Shown one piece after another: positions 1-28,115 of a stretch of 64,000 nt of DNA. Position numbers and translations under genes: made by a program. Every line of letters starts with the position of its first letter. Position 1 is the stretch's first letter. This stretch comes from Malachius bipustulatus (lineage: Eukaryota; Arthropoda; Insecta; Coleoptera; Melyridae): the NCBI GenBank assembly GCA_910589415.1, contig OU342638.1, forward strand, positions 34,259,579 through 34,323,578, written 5' to 3'. Below the pieces are notes generated by a model. That model ran no database searches. It was given only the letters and a program-made list of their open reading frames with translations, and was not told the DNA's origin.

Positions 1-800
1 TAATTATTATTTATTTTTTTCTTAGAGGGGTTTATCTGGATTGATACAGTTTTTACGACAGTGATTAGCAGGTTATCTCCACCAGCACCGGCTATATAAA
101 GAGCGCCAGCTGAAGAATCGGCAGAGCATTGTGAGGTATTGACTTACAAACTCTCTCTCCTAGGTGAACTAGGCCTGGAGATCAGCCGGGGCATGCAGTG
201 AGTGCTCCCGGACAAGCAAGGTCGATGGATTGAGTCGACCACGCTATAAATCCGTCATCAGAAACCGTGGCCAGGGTGCATTGAACTCTGGCAGACGGTC
301 GATCAGTATACACAGCCGGTCGGCGCCGTATTGAGGTGCCGATCACCCCCTAGTCCCTACCCGACCTGTATTGAGGGCCAGATCCAGTAACAGCCCTCGA
401 TCCCGAGGTCGTAGTGAGGCATCGGGAGCGGCTTTTGTTTCAGAGAGCGCCTGCCAACGAAGGTAATCGTCCGGACGGCCCCGAGACGCGTATCTTGCAT
501 ACGGTCGGTGACAGCGCAGATCGTGCGACGGCGGCGGAATTACTGACGATGAACGGCAAGCAGCGAGGACACCAGCAGGAGCAGTACCGGAAAGGCAATG
601 GTAAACAAGGCCGCCTTCGACGCGGTTATCTGTAGCCAATCCGGTCGCTGTCCAGAACGAGGGCCACCCCCTTTCTCTCACTCAGAGGACGGAGCAACCC
701 TTAGATCAATTGTATGGATAATAGTACTAGATCGATTTATTGTAAATATACTTCTTTTGTAAATAAACCCTAACTATAATAAGGCACTATCTGCCTACAG
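1..800 (+). mobile_element. GC-richer LTR-like block, possible solo LTR
   Basis: This block is clearly more GC-rich than its surroundings. It has a TATA box with the sequence ctatataaag near 92-101 and a polyadenylation signal AATAAA at 762-767, the spacing expected of a retroelement long terminal repeat. It abuts the relic of a non-LTR element at 807. I could not find a convincing TG...CA boundary or target duplication, so the LTR identity is inference. It could also be the 5' end of an unrelated repeat family. Short open frames inside it have no recognisable domain. Confidence 0.3.
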
Positions 801-806
801 ATGTGA

Positions 807-1850
807 CTACTTGGACCTTAAAAGTTTGTGCGCAGTTTTATTACTATATCTGTTGGTTGACTGAGGTATAATTATAATTTTCTCAAACTTATATTTTCTA
901 TCAATGGCGACCAACACACCACCCCCATCCCTTTTTGCACTAGAAAATATGGATCTATCACAACGAGTTAGATTATAATTAAATAGTCCCAATTCAGCAT
1001 CATTGAGCCACGTTTCAGTAAGGATGACAACATCATAATCTCCAAGAAGTCTAATTCCAGATCTTACCAAGTTGAGCCTGCCTCGAATGCCATGAGTATT
1101 CTGATAGAACACCTTAAATTGTATAAGGCTTGGCAATTTCTATTTTGAAGAAGAAGAATTAGAACTCCTATAAGCCGAAGATGTACAGTCACCCTTTGAA
1201 TTCTTAACAGCAATAGTAGGCACTCCTCTATATTGTACTTGAGGAAAATTCCCACTTCACCACTCTCTTTGCGCTGCTTAAGCTCCTTCACAACAGTAGA
1301 TCGATATTCCCTTTGTTTACGTGTCAAGTCAGCTGATATAATCAGCTTGCCATCACCCAAGGACCTCTTATGGCTTTATATCCAATGCACATGCTCCTTC
1401 AATGGTAACGACACCTTAAGAGGTCGGATTTTTCCACTGACAAACTTATTACACTTATTATCAAACGGCGGTGACTCAATACAATTCGCAAACAGATTTT
1501 GAACAACTTGACGAAATTCTCTACAATATCAAGCCTGTCCTCGATAACAGTAATCTTGCGTTTAATTTTGTCGATCGATCCTTCCAATCGTTTATGATTG
1601 TCATCAATTTTTTCTCATAGTAACTTGAAAAGACATGAATTTGAATCAAGATCTTCGAAGCTGCGTTCGTCATCATCTGCCGGATCAACTTTATCTCCTC
1701 CACCACAGCAAGCAGCAAATACACCATTCGCATCCAGCTTACTCCTTTTAGACCATGAGGGATGGTAAAAAGAACCACACTTAGCACATTTTTCAGAATT
1801 ATTATTGAGAGTAGCACCCTTGGTTGGGCACAAAAAACACTTGTCAACAG
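807..1850 (-). mobile_element. CR1/Jockey-type non-LTR retrotransposon relic (ORF1 plus start of endonuclease)
   Basis: Read on the minus strand, the block starts near 1850 with a PHD-like zinc-finger segment (CFLC, then CAKC, then a His and Trp). A coiled-coil-like stretch follows (about 1620-1500), then an ORF1 C-terminal domain containing SADLTRKQREYRSTVVKEL (about 1345-1290). At 1136-807 comes the start of an apurinic-type endonuclease with the family motifs VFYQNTHGIRGRL, VVILTETWLND and GGGVLVAI. This order is that of ORF1 and ORF2 of CR1/Jockey-like elements. The frames are broken by shifts and stops. The element is cut off inside the endonuclease at about 807, so reverse transcriptase is absent here. 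It is a dead copy. Confidence 0.75.
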
Positions 1851-3280
1851 TTTTGTTTTTTAGTATATCCGCCTTATCTACAAATTAATTCCAATTCTTT
1901 TAATATTTTCACAATTTAGCATTCATTTAGAAATTTTATCATCCAGTGGCACTATCTTATCTGCAGTAGTAATTTGAAAAACTTTTAGAGCCAATTTTAT
2001 AACAGAAAATGTAAAAATTATAACATATACTCACCTACATCAAGACTAAGAGCATCATGAATCCCTTGAGCGAGTGTTCATTTTCATCCGGGACCCAGAA
2101 TTCAATATTGAATCAAATTGGTGGATGCCGTTTGCGGTTTAGCCTCCTGCTGACTTGACACAGCTATCTGTACTCTAACCTCATTTTGCTGGAGATACTC
2201 CACATAGTTTCCAATAAAAAGGAGTGTAGTTCTTACCATCTATTACACTTATTTCTGTTCCTTTAAATACCCTGTTTATGGAACTGCAGAACCTCTAGAA
2301 GATTTTTGCACCTTATTCTCAAACTTCACCTCAAATTTTGCTGGGGATGCCCTTAAAATATGTAATTGATGATGAAGGGAACTGCAGCCCTTCAAGATTT
2401 TAGATAGATAAATCAACTTGTAATACCAAAAATGACTCCCATCACTTACCAGGACAGGATGAGTGAGAGCAAGAAAGTGTAGTATCCCTGAAGAAAGTTG
2501 AGATAAAAATGCTCGTTATTTTTAAATTTGTATTTTAATAATATTAATAGTCTAAAAAACAAAACAATCAAGTTCGATAGGTACACGGTACATAACATAA
2601 CATGGTGTAATAAAAGATATATACGTATCTAAAATAACTTGGAATGATTTCATAAATATGCTAATAAAAATAGTAAATTTCAAAAATCTGTCGCTACATT
2701 TTACAAATATATTAATTTTTTTAGAATATTTGATTTATTAGTATTATTGTTCTGAATGCGAAACTTCTACCTCTCCATTCAGTCAGGCTATCACCAGTAT
2801 TCACAAAAAAAAGACGAAGCGCTATTGACAGCTATGTTAAAATGTCTTATTATGACATTTCTATTCAACAAGTCAAAAGTCATCATCATCCTTTTTGCAA
2901 ACACTGAATCAGACCGAGTCGTTTGAATAAAATACTTTTCTCTCATAAATTTTTTTATTCAAACGACGCTTTAACAATGGGAGCAATAAAAATGAGTAGC
3001 GTGATTAGTAAATAAGCCCTGAAGTTGCGATTGAATAGAAAAAATCGCGAAAAGCCATCATAAAAAATCACAATTCTACACTTACTTAACCTACGTTAAA
3101 ATCTCTCAAAAAACTCGATCAACTTTGGTGGGATTCACATTATTACCTACCTACCTAGTTACCTACATCCAATCAACCAACCAGCACTTATCAAATATTT
3201 AAAATCCTCTTTCTCCTTCTTTTTTTCCTCTTCTTCTTCTTCTTCCACACAAACAATGACAAATGACAAAAATGACACTT
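1851..3280. other. Intergenic stretch, no gene seen
   Basis: A/T-rich sequence between the retroelement relic and the 3' end of Ankfy1. I see no conserved domain in any frame. The only notable feature is a polypyrimidine run of CTT repeats at about 3209-3246, which reads as GAA repeats in the Ankfy1 sense, downstream of its stop codon. Confidence 0.5.
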
Positions 3281-3370
3281 AATTAAATACACCTAGATCA
3301 GTTAAACCTGACGACGACGTCCTGGACGAAAAACATTTGGATAAGCGCTCCCTCGCCTCGCTCGGACGGC

Positions 3371-18676
<15,306 letters not shown>

Positions 18677-19419
18677 TTTTGGTTTTGTGTTGTTATCAAA
18701 TCTTCATGAGTGGTTCTAATTTGATTATTGATGATTGGGTGTTTCCTAGATAGGAACCTGCAATTATTTCACTTTACACCGCCCTCCAATTTAATCAAGG
18801 TTTTATTTAGTGTAAATTAGTGTTGGGAGTATTCGAATACCAGAATCGAGATGTATTCGATTCTCACAAGTACTCGCATGTCTCGATTCTCTCAAGTACT
18901 CGGTGGTATCGATTCTTGCCGATTCCGACGTCAGAACAGAATTCGAATACTTGAATACTTGAAAAACATTCGAGTACTAGCATTCGAATACTAGATCTCG
19001 GATGGTCGCTTCTTCGCTTCTTGTCTTATGTCCAATGAATTACAAACGTATACGTACCTGGAACGGTGACGATCGTGCTCTGTAGTAGCGAGATCTGTGT
19101 CAGGGGCAAACGAAAGAGAGATAGCCTGCGTTACGGTAACCTCTTTCTGTTCTACTCGTTTACAAGCAATTTGGTGTTTGTACTTGCAGGTGCTTAAATT
19201 ATCTTTCAAGTGAAAATTAAATAGCTTGGGGTTTATTTTCTGAAAAAGAAACAAATACTTTGAATCTTAACTGGTTATACTTGGTGTGACGTTGGTTGGT
19301 TTTTATTTATATCTCGGTGTGTTCATTAAAAAAAAGGAAGAAATTGTGCTGCTGCCTGCACGTGGTTTTTTTGAAGTCGCATGGTTTTTAGTTTTAATTT
19401 GTTATAATAAATAATAACA

Positions 19420-22350
19420 ATGGTGATTTATTGTGTTGCCTATGGCTGCAAAAACGAGCAAGATAAACGGAAAATATCTTTTCATGGGTAAGTATATAGG
19501 TACCTACCTTCAGTTAAAAATATTTATATTTTAGATTTGTAGCGTTTAACCTATTGCATGGCTCAATTATTGGGTTTACCCATATATCTATAAGTTTATT
19601 TATTTAGTTTTTTAATTATTTATTTATATCTCAATGGGTTATAGTTGGACCATCATGCAGAGATATAACGCAACGACTTCTGTCATTTTATCAATTTTTG
19701 TATTTTTGATATAAATATATTGTTGCAAGTCATAAAAATTAAATCTCATGGTCGACTATAAATACCAACATGCAACATTATTTTATGTGTATTCATCATA
19801 TTATCACTAAAGTACCTATATCTATATTTATTTCACCTAGCTGCCATTTTCATCTCATTTTTTGAGTCACTTTAAATAGGGTTAATAATATAGGTACATA
19901 CTGAATTAACAATGTTATAAAGGAGATTAAAATAAGTACTTTTATTTCTTATAGATTTCCATTTAAACGACCTGCCATCTTGGAGTTATGGATAAAAGCA
20001 GTTCGACGGGAGAATTGGACACCATCTAGAACTAGCAAGCTTTGTGGCGATCATTTTCTTGCAACTGATTACATAACGAAACCAGGATGTACCGCTAAGT
20101 TATTAAAACCTGATGCTGTACCTACTATATTTTCATACCAAAAGTTTCTAAACCTCGCAGGATAATAAAACGAATCGTATGTATTAGTGAAAAAAATTAA
20201 CAGTGTAAAAATATTTGAACCTCCCTGATATGAAAATAGTTACGAAAAGTGTTTGTTTTTTGTAGAATATGTCCGTATAGATGTTGAGAATGAAAATGTT
20301 GATCAACCTAGCCCTCATATGGGTATGGGTGTGTTGATTCACCATCTACGAGCATCGATTTATCTTCACAGTTAAGTTCACCAAATCGAATATTGGTTGA
20401 TTCTGAAACCAATGTTCCAGATAACAGAGTTACACTGTTGCGTAGAAAAGTAAAAACTCTAAAACAAAAACTAAAGAGAAGAGATGTAAAACTATCAAAC
20501 ATGCAAGAGGTAATAAATTCAATTTCAAACAGCGGACATAGTAACGAAAATCTAGACGAAGTCCTATTAAAGAAACATTTTGAAGGTAAAAACTACAAAA
20601 TTCAATTTTTAAAGTCAAAAACTATATATACAGAGTATTTTCTTTTTAGGTTTGCCCTTAGAACTTGTACTACTCCAAAAAGGTAAAGATGAAGGTGTAT
20701 ACATTCCGGGCAACGCAGATATATTCAACTTTAATGAAACAATTTGCTTACACTTTATACTTCTATTCACCAAAAGCGTATAATATTTTACGTATTACTT
20801 CTAGGGTAGGTTCAAAGCCCTTGTACTGAAGCTTGCGCTTATTGTACCCCTTTGGATAATTATCTCATCGGTCCCATCTCCCGAAAGTATTTCAGTATGA
20901 GTCCAATGGGTGCTGGTTAGGTGGTATGGGGTTTCCTCCCCCTCCCCGCATCTCCTGTAATCCGGGATATTTTTCACTCCTATTATTATTGAGAGGTGTA
21001 ATTAGTGGGCAGTGTCCTGTTAGAAGTCCAATTGCCCATCTCAGCTGGTGCTTACTCAGCTTTTTCAGTTACATCTTCTCTGCTCCCTCTTCCCTTTCCC
21101 CACCTAGTCGCTTGAACAGCTCCCCAGTTAGGCCTAGGCAAGGTCTGCATTGAAGTTGCTCAGTTACATCTTCTCTGCTCCCTCTGCCCTTTACCCACCT
21201 AGTCGCTTGAACAGCACCCCAGTTAGGCCTAGGTAAGGTCTGCATTGAAGTTGCACTATTTTCTCCCTTAGGTTTTTTTCCCATGAGGAAAATTAGTTAT
21301 TGGCCTTTTGTGTCAGGTTTTCTGTCCAAAAGGATCCACGTTTTATTAGTGGGCAGTGTCCTGTTAGAAGTCCAACTGCCCTTCTCAGCCGGTGTTTACT
21401 CAGCTTTTTCAGTTACATCTTCTCTGCTCCCTCTGCCCTTTACCCACCTAGTCGCTTGACCAGCACCCCAGTTAGGTTTAGGTAAGGTCTGCATTGAAAG
21501 GTGTCTCTTGGTCCATATGGCCCACGAGTAATGGAGCTATTAAAGAAATACCATACGCAGGGCTCCATACGTATGGTAGGCATTTATTTTCGAAGGTGCG
21601 CCACTTCTTCGAGGTTGAATCCAGAAGGGACTGATCTACTATTCAGCCACGCATCCTTTTAGCCTGGGTTCCCGCCGTAGGATTTAGGTTTTTAAAGGTT
21701 GTCTCCTTTTGGTCCAGGCGTTAAAGCCTAGACCCCCGTATTCCTCTGTTCGCGAAATATAACCTCGACAACAGAGTTTTACGGTCTTTCGGAGAGTCCA
21801 CGTTCGGACGTTCTCCGGCATCGTTATAATCCCTGTGCAGACCTTTAGTCACGACACGACAACTAGGTTGGGGGAGGTGGTCCGCGGCAGGGCTTTGAGC
21901 TACCAGTCTGGAATTTTACCTCCGACAAGCTTTATCACCACTGCTAACCTTACTCACTTACGCTCATTGTAAGGCCTTCCCCTATCCGCCACCTGGGGAC
22001 GCGCCCGATGGGTACTCAACCGCACGGGATATTTTACGTAAATATTTTGTACTGCCTAATGGAAGAACTATCTATAAGAAAGCGGTTGAGTAGTTTGAAC
22101 TGTGAGCCAGGTATTTTAAGTGAAGTTCTGGAATTTTTAAAAACAGCAGTTCATGATGAACCGTTTTTAAGAAACTGCATAATCGATTCTATGTCCATAA
22201 GAAAGCAAGTTTTATGGGATCATAAATGTGGGTAAATTTTTTGGTAATGTCAACTATGGTGTTCTTGTAGACACTGATTTTGAAATGCCAGCAACAGAAG
22301 CACTATTTTTACAAATTGTAAGTTATATGAATAGTAAGAAATATGTCAAC
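19420..22350 (+). pseudogene. THAP-domain P-type transposase, interrupted and truncated
   Basis: Exon 1 (19420-19487) encodes MVIYCVAYGCKNEQDKRK and joins exon 2 (19955-20165) across a GTAAGT/AG intron in matching phase. Together they give an intact THAP zinc-finger: the Cys pair, the CGDH pair and the diagnostic AVPTIF. Weaker remains follow: a basic coiled-coil region (about 20393-20590), then a segment with SPKAYNIL up to 20790 that resumes after the nested insertion as YFVLPNGRTIYKKA (about 22042). Next comes IIDSMSIRKQVLWDHK (about 22178-22226), which corresponds to the first catalytic aspartate region of P/THAP9 transposases. A frameshift or stop and loss of the rest of the catalytic core follow. 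I judge it inactive. Confidence 0.75.
20795..22028. mobile_element. 1.23-kb insertion nested in the P-like transposase, 12-bp target duplication
   Basis: The host transposase sequence breaks at ATATTTTACGTA (20783-20794) and resumes with the same 12 bases at 22029-22040. The insert is more GC-rich than its host. It contains a tandemly repeated unit of about 90-110 bases starting CAGTTACATCTTCTCTGCTCC (about 21067, 21160, 21412) and a repeated GTGGGCAGTGTCCTGTTAGAAG (about 21006 and 21351). It ends near CCACCTGGGGACGCGCCC. A 12-base duplication suits target-primed retroposition, but there is no poly-A tail and no open frame with a known domain, so the class is unresolved. Confidence 0.75.
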
Positions 22351-24341
22351 TTGTCAATTAAGAACATGCTGAATAAACCTTAATATGTACGTATTTGTAT
22401 AAACACCAAATTAATGTGCTAATGTAAAAACTAAATTACTTTTAAAATTGCGGCTAAACTACTGCAAAATTAAAGTTGTATAAACCCAGCTTAAGATTTG
22501 GTAGTGTAAATGTTAAAGTTGTTGCTGTAACCAAATTAATTATCTGGAGGAAATACCTCCAGACTTTAGTTCTCTCAAGAAAAATATTTCTCTCAGTGTA
22601 GTTTTAAATTTAATTGATCCTGTAAAGAACAACATTCATTTGTAGAAAGTTTTATAAAATTTGAATAAACATTAATGCATTTAAATTTTTATTTTATTTC
22701 AAAACGTGCTAAACTGTGCATAACCGACCAAGTTGTGTCAGAAAAAATATAATTCAACTTATTTTGTATAAAGAAGGCAAAATTCTGATGCACCGAAAAC
22801 TTGAAAAAAAAACAATGAGGTAAGTACTATTGCAAATTTCAGCCCATTCTGAAACATAATTATTTAATTACGAAATATTTTTTTTATTATATCAATTTCT
22901 TTCTTAAATTGTCTATTTATATTTATTTTATCGTTTACACAATTTATTCATACATAACGTCAGAATTCCTTCCAAATAAAATATTCAAAAGTTAAAAATA
23001 ATACTTATTTCGCGTGTCTTCCATAAAATCATAATGTGATAGAAAGAGACAGGTTACCGTACACAGTGCGGGTTGCCTATGCCAATGGATTTGCCTCACA
23101 TGTCCCCCACTACGGGCCCGTTCCAGGTACGTATACGTTTGTAATTCATTGCTTATGTCTCGGATCGTGGAGCGATTCTCGGCTCGGATGTGGGATCGGC
23201 GATTTTCGACGTCAGAAAAGAATTCGAATACTTTAATACGAGTACGAGTACAAGATCTCGGATCTCGGATGGATGAATGTCTCGGGTCTCGCCTCGCCCT
23301 CGCGTCTCGATTCTCGGATGTGGAATCGGAACTCCTAATCGTGTCCATATTTTTTATTGCATTGCCGAATTGCCGCTATTATTATTTATTTTTATTATTG
23401 TGTTGTATTGTCTAGTTGTCTACAAACTACTGCAGTCGCTTATAGACTAGATGAAATATGAAATCTATCTTTAATCTCACATTCCAAATATAAAATAAAA
23501 TGTGTTTTACCTACCTAGGTACCTACCGTATCATCATTCATTGTTTTAATTTTAATTTTAATAATTTTTAATAACTTGAATATGTACTGAATATGGGTAC
23601 CTTTCGCAGTCATTTAAGTAATTATTTTAATTATTAATTTAACATTACTATTATCCGTATTCCTTATAAATTTTACCTATATACCTACTTATACAAAAAG
23701 ATCAAATTGTTTAAATTTTTCATACAGATCAGGTAGGTACCTGCCCATAATAATAATTGTATCCAACTAACAGTTTTTTGGTGTACTGAAAATAAAATGA
23801 AGTTCACATACATAATTATAAGGTCATACCTATAGGTAGGTACCTAGTTAATATTCAACGCGATCCCGATATACCATAATATGCACATTAGTTATAGTAA
23901 AAAAGTTAATTTGTTAAGTTCCGTCTCCGTCTCGATCCTCGTATTAATAATAATATTAATAATAATAAGAACCTATAACTAAGACAACTTCGGGAAAAGT
24001 CAATGCGGGACACTGTGTAGTGTAGGAGACATAGGAATCAAGGTCAAGCGGCTTCGACCTTCGACCAGCAGAATCGATCCTTATCCTTGTTCTCGTAGTA
24101 CTCGTATTCATTCATATCGTCAGTATTCGAATACTGAAGCGTGAAGCATTCGAGTAGTAGTAGGTATAGTAGGTATCGGCAACAGCCCGATTCAGGAGTC
24201 CCGAGCGCGGCAGAATCGATCTTTGGTCTGGTACTCGTATCGTCAGTATTCGAATACTGAAGTATTCGATTCTGATAAGTATTCGAGTACTGAGGTCTCG
24301 ATTCTTGAAAGTATTCGATTCTGCCCATCACTAGTGTAAAT

Positions 24342-24921
24342 AACATTAAATATCCCATTAATTCACAAATTTAATTTAACATAACCTTCAATTAATTTTT
24401 ATTTTGAATGATATATAAAATGACAAGTGACATTTGATTGTACAGTACTATACATTATGTCATCATTGTTACCTCACAAACACTTTACTCATCTCACAGC
24501 GCAGCGGTACCAAAAATATTATAGCTTTGTTACGCCTTTTTGAAGAAAATACGTCTCAATTATTTAATTAATATTTCAAACAAATTATTATTAATTAAAT
24601 ATAATTTTACTGTAACACGTAAACTGTTTTGAATGTTTCATAGAACGCACAAATTGTACTGCGCATGCTCAGAAAACTGCTTCGTTCTTTTGTTGCAATG
24701 TATCTTCGTTATCGTTATGCAACGTACCAAACATAACTGTAGCTTGGGTTGCCTACACGAAAATACCCAGGCACATAAAACTTTCATCCAGCTCCAGCAG
24801 CTTGACAGATTGCCTTGCCATCATTCGTTCGCCATGTTGTATTTGAATAATGATGGTGTCTAGGAAAGGCTACTGAATAAAGTGTTGTTCTTTGTAAATT
24901 GTGTTAATTCCATATTTCAGA
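24342..24921. promoter_or_regulatory. Upstream region of dishevelled
   Basis: This is the 580 bases between the transposon and the dishevelled start codon. A splice acceptor (CCATATTTCAG, ending 24920) lies one base before the start codon. The 5' leader therefore probably has an upstream untranslated exon here, perhaps in the less AT-rich stretch 24640-24860. I cannot place the exon or the promoter exactly. Confidence 0.35.
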
Positions 24922-27900
24922 ATGGAAGAGACAAAAGTGATTTATCATATCGACGACGAAGAGACGCCGTATTTAGTGAAAATACCGATCTCCCCGGAAA
25001 AAGTAACATTAGGTGACTTCAAGACTGTTTTGAATAGACCCAACTACAAGTTTTTTTTCAAGTCAATGGACGATGATTTCGGGTACGTAAAAAGTGATTT
25101 TTCCCGCATTTAAGTTGTCCGTTTCGGTTGTTCGACGACGATCCAGTCGCTTTCGCATGATTCGGCATTAACTGTGGCAAAGGGGTCGCAAAAAGTGCTC
25201 CAATTGACATGTCTAGTAGGCCATGCTCAAGCATTTGTTTTGATTTTCTCCTTCCATTTCTAGATTACTAGTTAGGAGTATCCAAGGCGGCTTAGAAACT
25301 TTCTATTACACCGAATTGATGCTCTCGATGTGATAAATCAGGAAAAATCCATTAATATTTCCGATAAAACACATCAATTATGCTAATATAAACAAATTCC
25401 TTATAAGCTTACTTCACATTAATAATAACTTTCTTTTTTTTTCTTTGTTCAAGTTACCTAGACCTACCTTTCAGGAGGTAATAAAACCTAATTGGAGTAG
25501 GCCATGCATTGAAATATATGTCATAATTTCTAATCAAATATTTAATAAATGTCAATGTTCAGAAGAAAATCAATTATTGACTAATTACCACTTACCATTC
25601 ATTAACAACTAACAAGGTTTTATAAAACTTTAACAAAGTGTTAAAGCGTTAAATTTAATACTGAAGCGTTAGAGCGTTTAATTTAACACTGAAACAAAAA
25701 TGGAGCGCGAATTATCAGACTTGTCAATTGTCAAATTCTTTTAAAGGTTAAGACCAACTGTAAGTTTACTAAATTTTCTAAAAATTCCAGTGTGGTGAAA
25801 GAAGAAATAATCGAAGACACAGCCCATTTACCATGCTTCAACGGCAGGGTTGTCAGCTGGGTAAGTGCCCTCTTTCCCCCCACCCTCTCGAACAAACACT
25901 GTCACATCTCATAACTCCCCTTCCAGTTGGTATCGGCGGACGGGTCGAACCAATCAGACGGCGGGTCTCAATGCACGGACAGCGCTTCCCATCAGATGGA
26001 GCCCCGGGCCCAGCTGCCGCCCGACTCGGTCTGCACCGACACGGAGAGCATAATCAGCTCGAGACAGGGCCGAAGGCACAAATACTCGTCCAGAATTAAC
26101 GGACATCTACCCAGGTACGGTTTCGAGCTATCGAATTTGACAGGTCGAGTATTGTAACTGTTAAATTTCCAGGGTATACGAGACCGCTTCTTTGGTCAGC
26201 TCCGATCTGGAGACGACCAGCTTCCAATCGGAGACCACGGGGAGACACACGGCGCTCTCCGAGTGCTCCAGCATCAGTCGATTGCACGTCGCCAACAGGA
26301 AGCGACCGCAGAGGAGAAGAAAACAAAGACTACAGGTGAATAGTTCGTGTTTTGACGTTTCGTTCTTGTCGCTCACGTCATTTATTGTTCCCAGCCGATG
26401 TCGAGAACCAGTTCTTATTCGAGCATAACCGACTCGACCATGTCTCTCAACATCATAACGGTCACTCTCAACATGGACACGGTAAACTTCCTGGGTATAT
26501 CGATAGTCGGTCAAAGCAATAAGGGCGGCGACGGAGGGATATACGTTGGTTCAATTATGAAGGGGTGAGTTTACTAGTCTCCTGTCGTCTGTCATTTAAT
26601 TTGATTTATCTGCAGCGGTGCTGTGGCTTTGGACGGTCGGATCGAACCCGGTGACATGATCTTGCAAGTCAACGACGTCAATTTCGAAAACATGTCCAAC
26701 GATGAAGCTGTCAAAGTTCTAAGGGAGGTCGTGCAGAAACCCGGGTGAGTTTCTTCATTTCTCGTTTAAAGTGTTACTTCTCAGGGGTCAACATTGTTAC
26801 CTATTTTATTCCTAATATTCATTATTTTTCTGCATGTACTTAAACCCTATTGTATTGTATATCCAGACCGATAAAACTAGTGGTGGCCAAATGCTGGGAT
26901 CCAAATCCAAAAGGATACTTCACAATACCCAGAACTGAGCCTGTCAGACCGATAGATCCAGGTTAGTTATCTTTATTTTACTTTTAGTAATAGAATGTCA
27001 GATCGATCCGTCTTTTGATATTAACAGGAGCATGGGTGGCGCATACGGCTGCTGTTCGCGGGGACCCCGTTGCCAGACCTCCGAGTAGTTCGACCGTTTC
27101 CAGCACTTCTATAACCAGCACCTTGCCGGCTAACGATAGGGAATGTCTTCTGACTGCAGGTAGGTTGCTTGGGAAATCGTGCCAGTCTCAATTTTAAGTT
27201 TCTTTTTTCCATCCAGATTTGGAAGAACCGTTGAGCGTGAACAGTCCGATGGCGACAATCGTGCAAGCCATGCAGCGACCAGATAGCGGTTTGGAGATCC
27301 GGGATAGGATGTGGTTGAAAATAACGATACCGAACGCGTTCATTGGGACGGATATAGTCGATTGGCTGCTCAACCGTGTCGAAGGTTTCCCGGTAATTTA
27401 TTATTAACTGATTGGAAAAACGATAGAAAAATAACACCCTCAAATATTCCAGGAACGTCGAGACGCCCGTAAATATGCCTCGCATCTCCTAAAAGCCGGC
27501 TTCATCCGGCACACAGTGAACAAGATCACGTTCTCCGAGCAGTGCTACTACGTTTTCGGGGACCTCTGTTCCGCGATGCGAGGCCTCCGGCTGCATTCGG
27601 GCGGTGGCGACTGCGATTCGGTCGGTCCCCTCCCGAACGTTCCCAACTACATGCCTTACTCGGGCACGTACAACCCGATGGAGTACGTGCCGGTGCCGGC
27701 GTTCTACAGCAGCAACGCCCAGGAGACCGTCTACGGGTATAACAGGGAAGAGAGCGTGCTGAGCGGAAGCGGTGAGTTTGTACCTTGTCCCGGTTCGTTT
27801 CCCCGTTCTGACCGTGCTCGTGTTGTGTACTTTACAGGCGGCTCGTCGAACGGATCGGACCCGTTGAAGGATCCGCCGATCCTGCCGGGGGCCCACAGCA

Positions 27901-28115
27901 GCGCCTCCGACTCGGATCTGACCTCTCTGGGACCGAGACCGGTCGGCACCGGGGGGCCCTCGGGCAACGGGAACGGCTCGTCCAACAGCAGCTCGGATCA
28001 GAGCAGCGGGACCCAGATAGCCGGGACGGTGCAGTCCAAGGACATTGCCGGTAGTAGACAGTCGTTCAAAATAGCCATGGGCAATCCCTGTGAGATGTTT
28101 ATCGATGTTATGTAG
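24922..28115 (+). CDS. dsh: Segment polarity protein dishevelled, 11 coding exons
   Basis: Coding exons are 24922-25082, 25791-25860, 25927-26114, 26173-26335, 26395-26564, 26616-26744, 26867-26961, 27028-27159, 27217-27392, 27453-27771 and 27838-28115. They total 1881 nt (626 aa) with consistent phases and GT-AG ends. The DIX domain (about 1-85) begins with [16 protein letters not shown] and includes [13 protein letters not shown] Ser-rich and basic region follows. The PDZ domain (about 213-300) has the FLGISIVG ligand loop. The DEP domain (about 393-460) has [15 protein letters not shown] and [15 protein letters not shown]. The tail ends with FIDVM, the conserved Dsh C-terminus. Dishevelled relays Frizzled signals in the canonical Wnt and planar polarity pathways, polymerising through DIX at the membrane. 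The length is normal for the family. The last intron (27772-27837, 66 nt) is in frame and stop-free, so it may be retained. Confidence 0.97.

Larger units (their letters stand above)
18818..24333 (+). mobile_element. P-element/THAP9-like DNA transposon, 5.5 kb, with 8-bp target duplication
   Basis: The left end TAGTGTTGGGAGTATTCG (18818) and the right end, read inward, TAGTGATGGGCAGAATCG (24333) are imperfect inverted repeats. Both sides are flanked by the same 8 bases GTGTAAAT (18810-18817 and 24334-24341). Sub-terminal DNA is full of AGTATTCGAATAC-type palindromes. A further inverted pair, GTACGTATACGTTTGTAATT and its complement, lies at about 19039 and 23140. Inside are a THAP domain and a fragment of P-element-type transposase. 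Eight-base duplications fit both P and hAT elements; the coding content favours P. The element carries a second insertion at 20795-22028 and a truncated transposase, so it is not autonomous. Confidence 0.88.

Noticed and set aside
343..681. 112-codon open frame in the GC-rich first block
   Set aside because: No domain, and overlapping frames of similar length on the other strand; GC-rich DNA has few stops.
24633..24863. 76-codon Cys-rich frame upstream of dishevelled
   Set aside because: No signal peptide or domain order makes sense. The region is more likely 5' leader or promoter.
27021..27896. Minus-strand open frames of 154 and 135 codons across dishevelled exons
   Set aside because: They are complements of well-conserved dishevelled coding exons and span splice sites, with no recognisable product.
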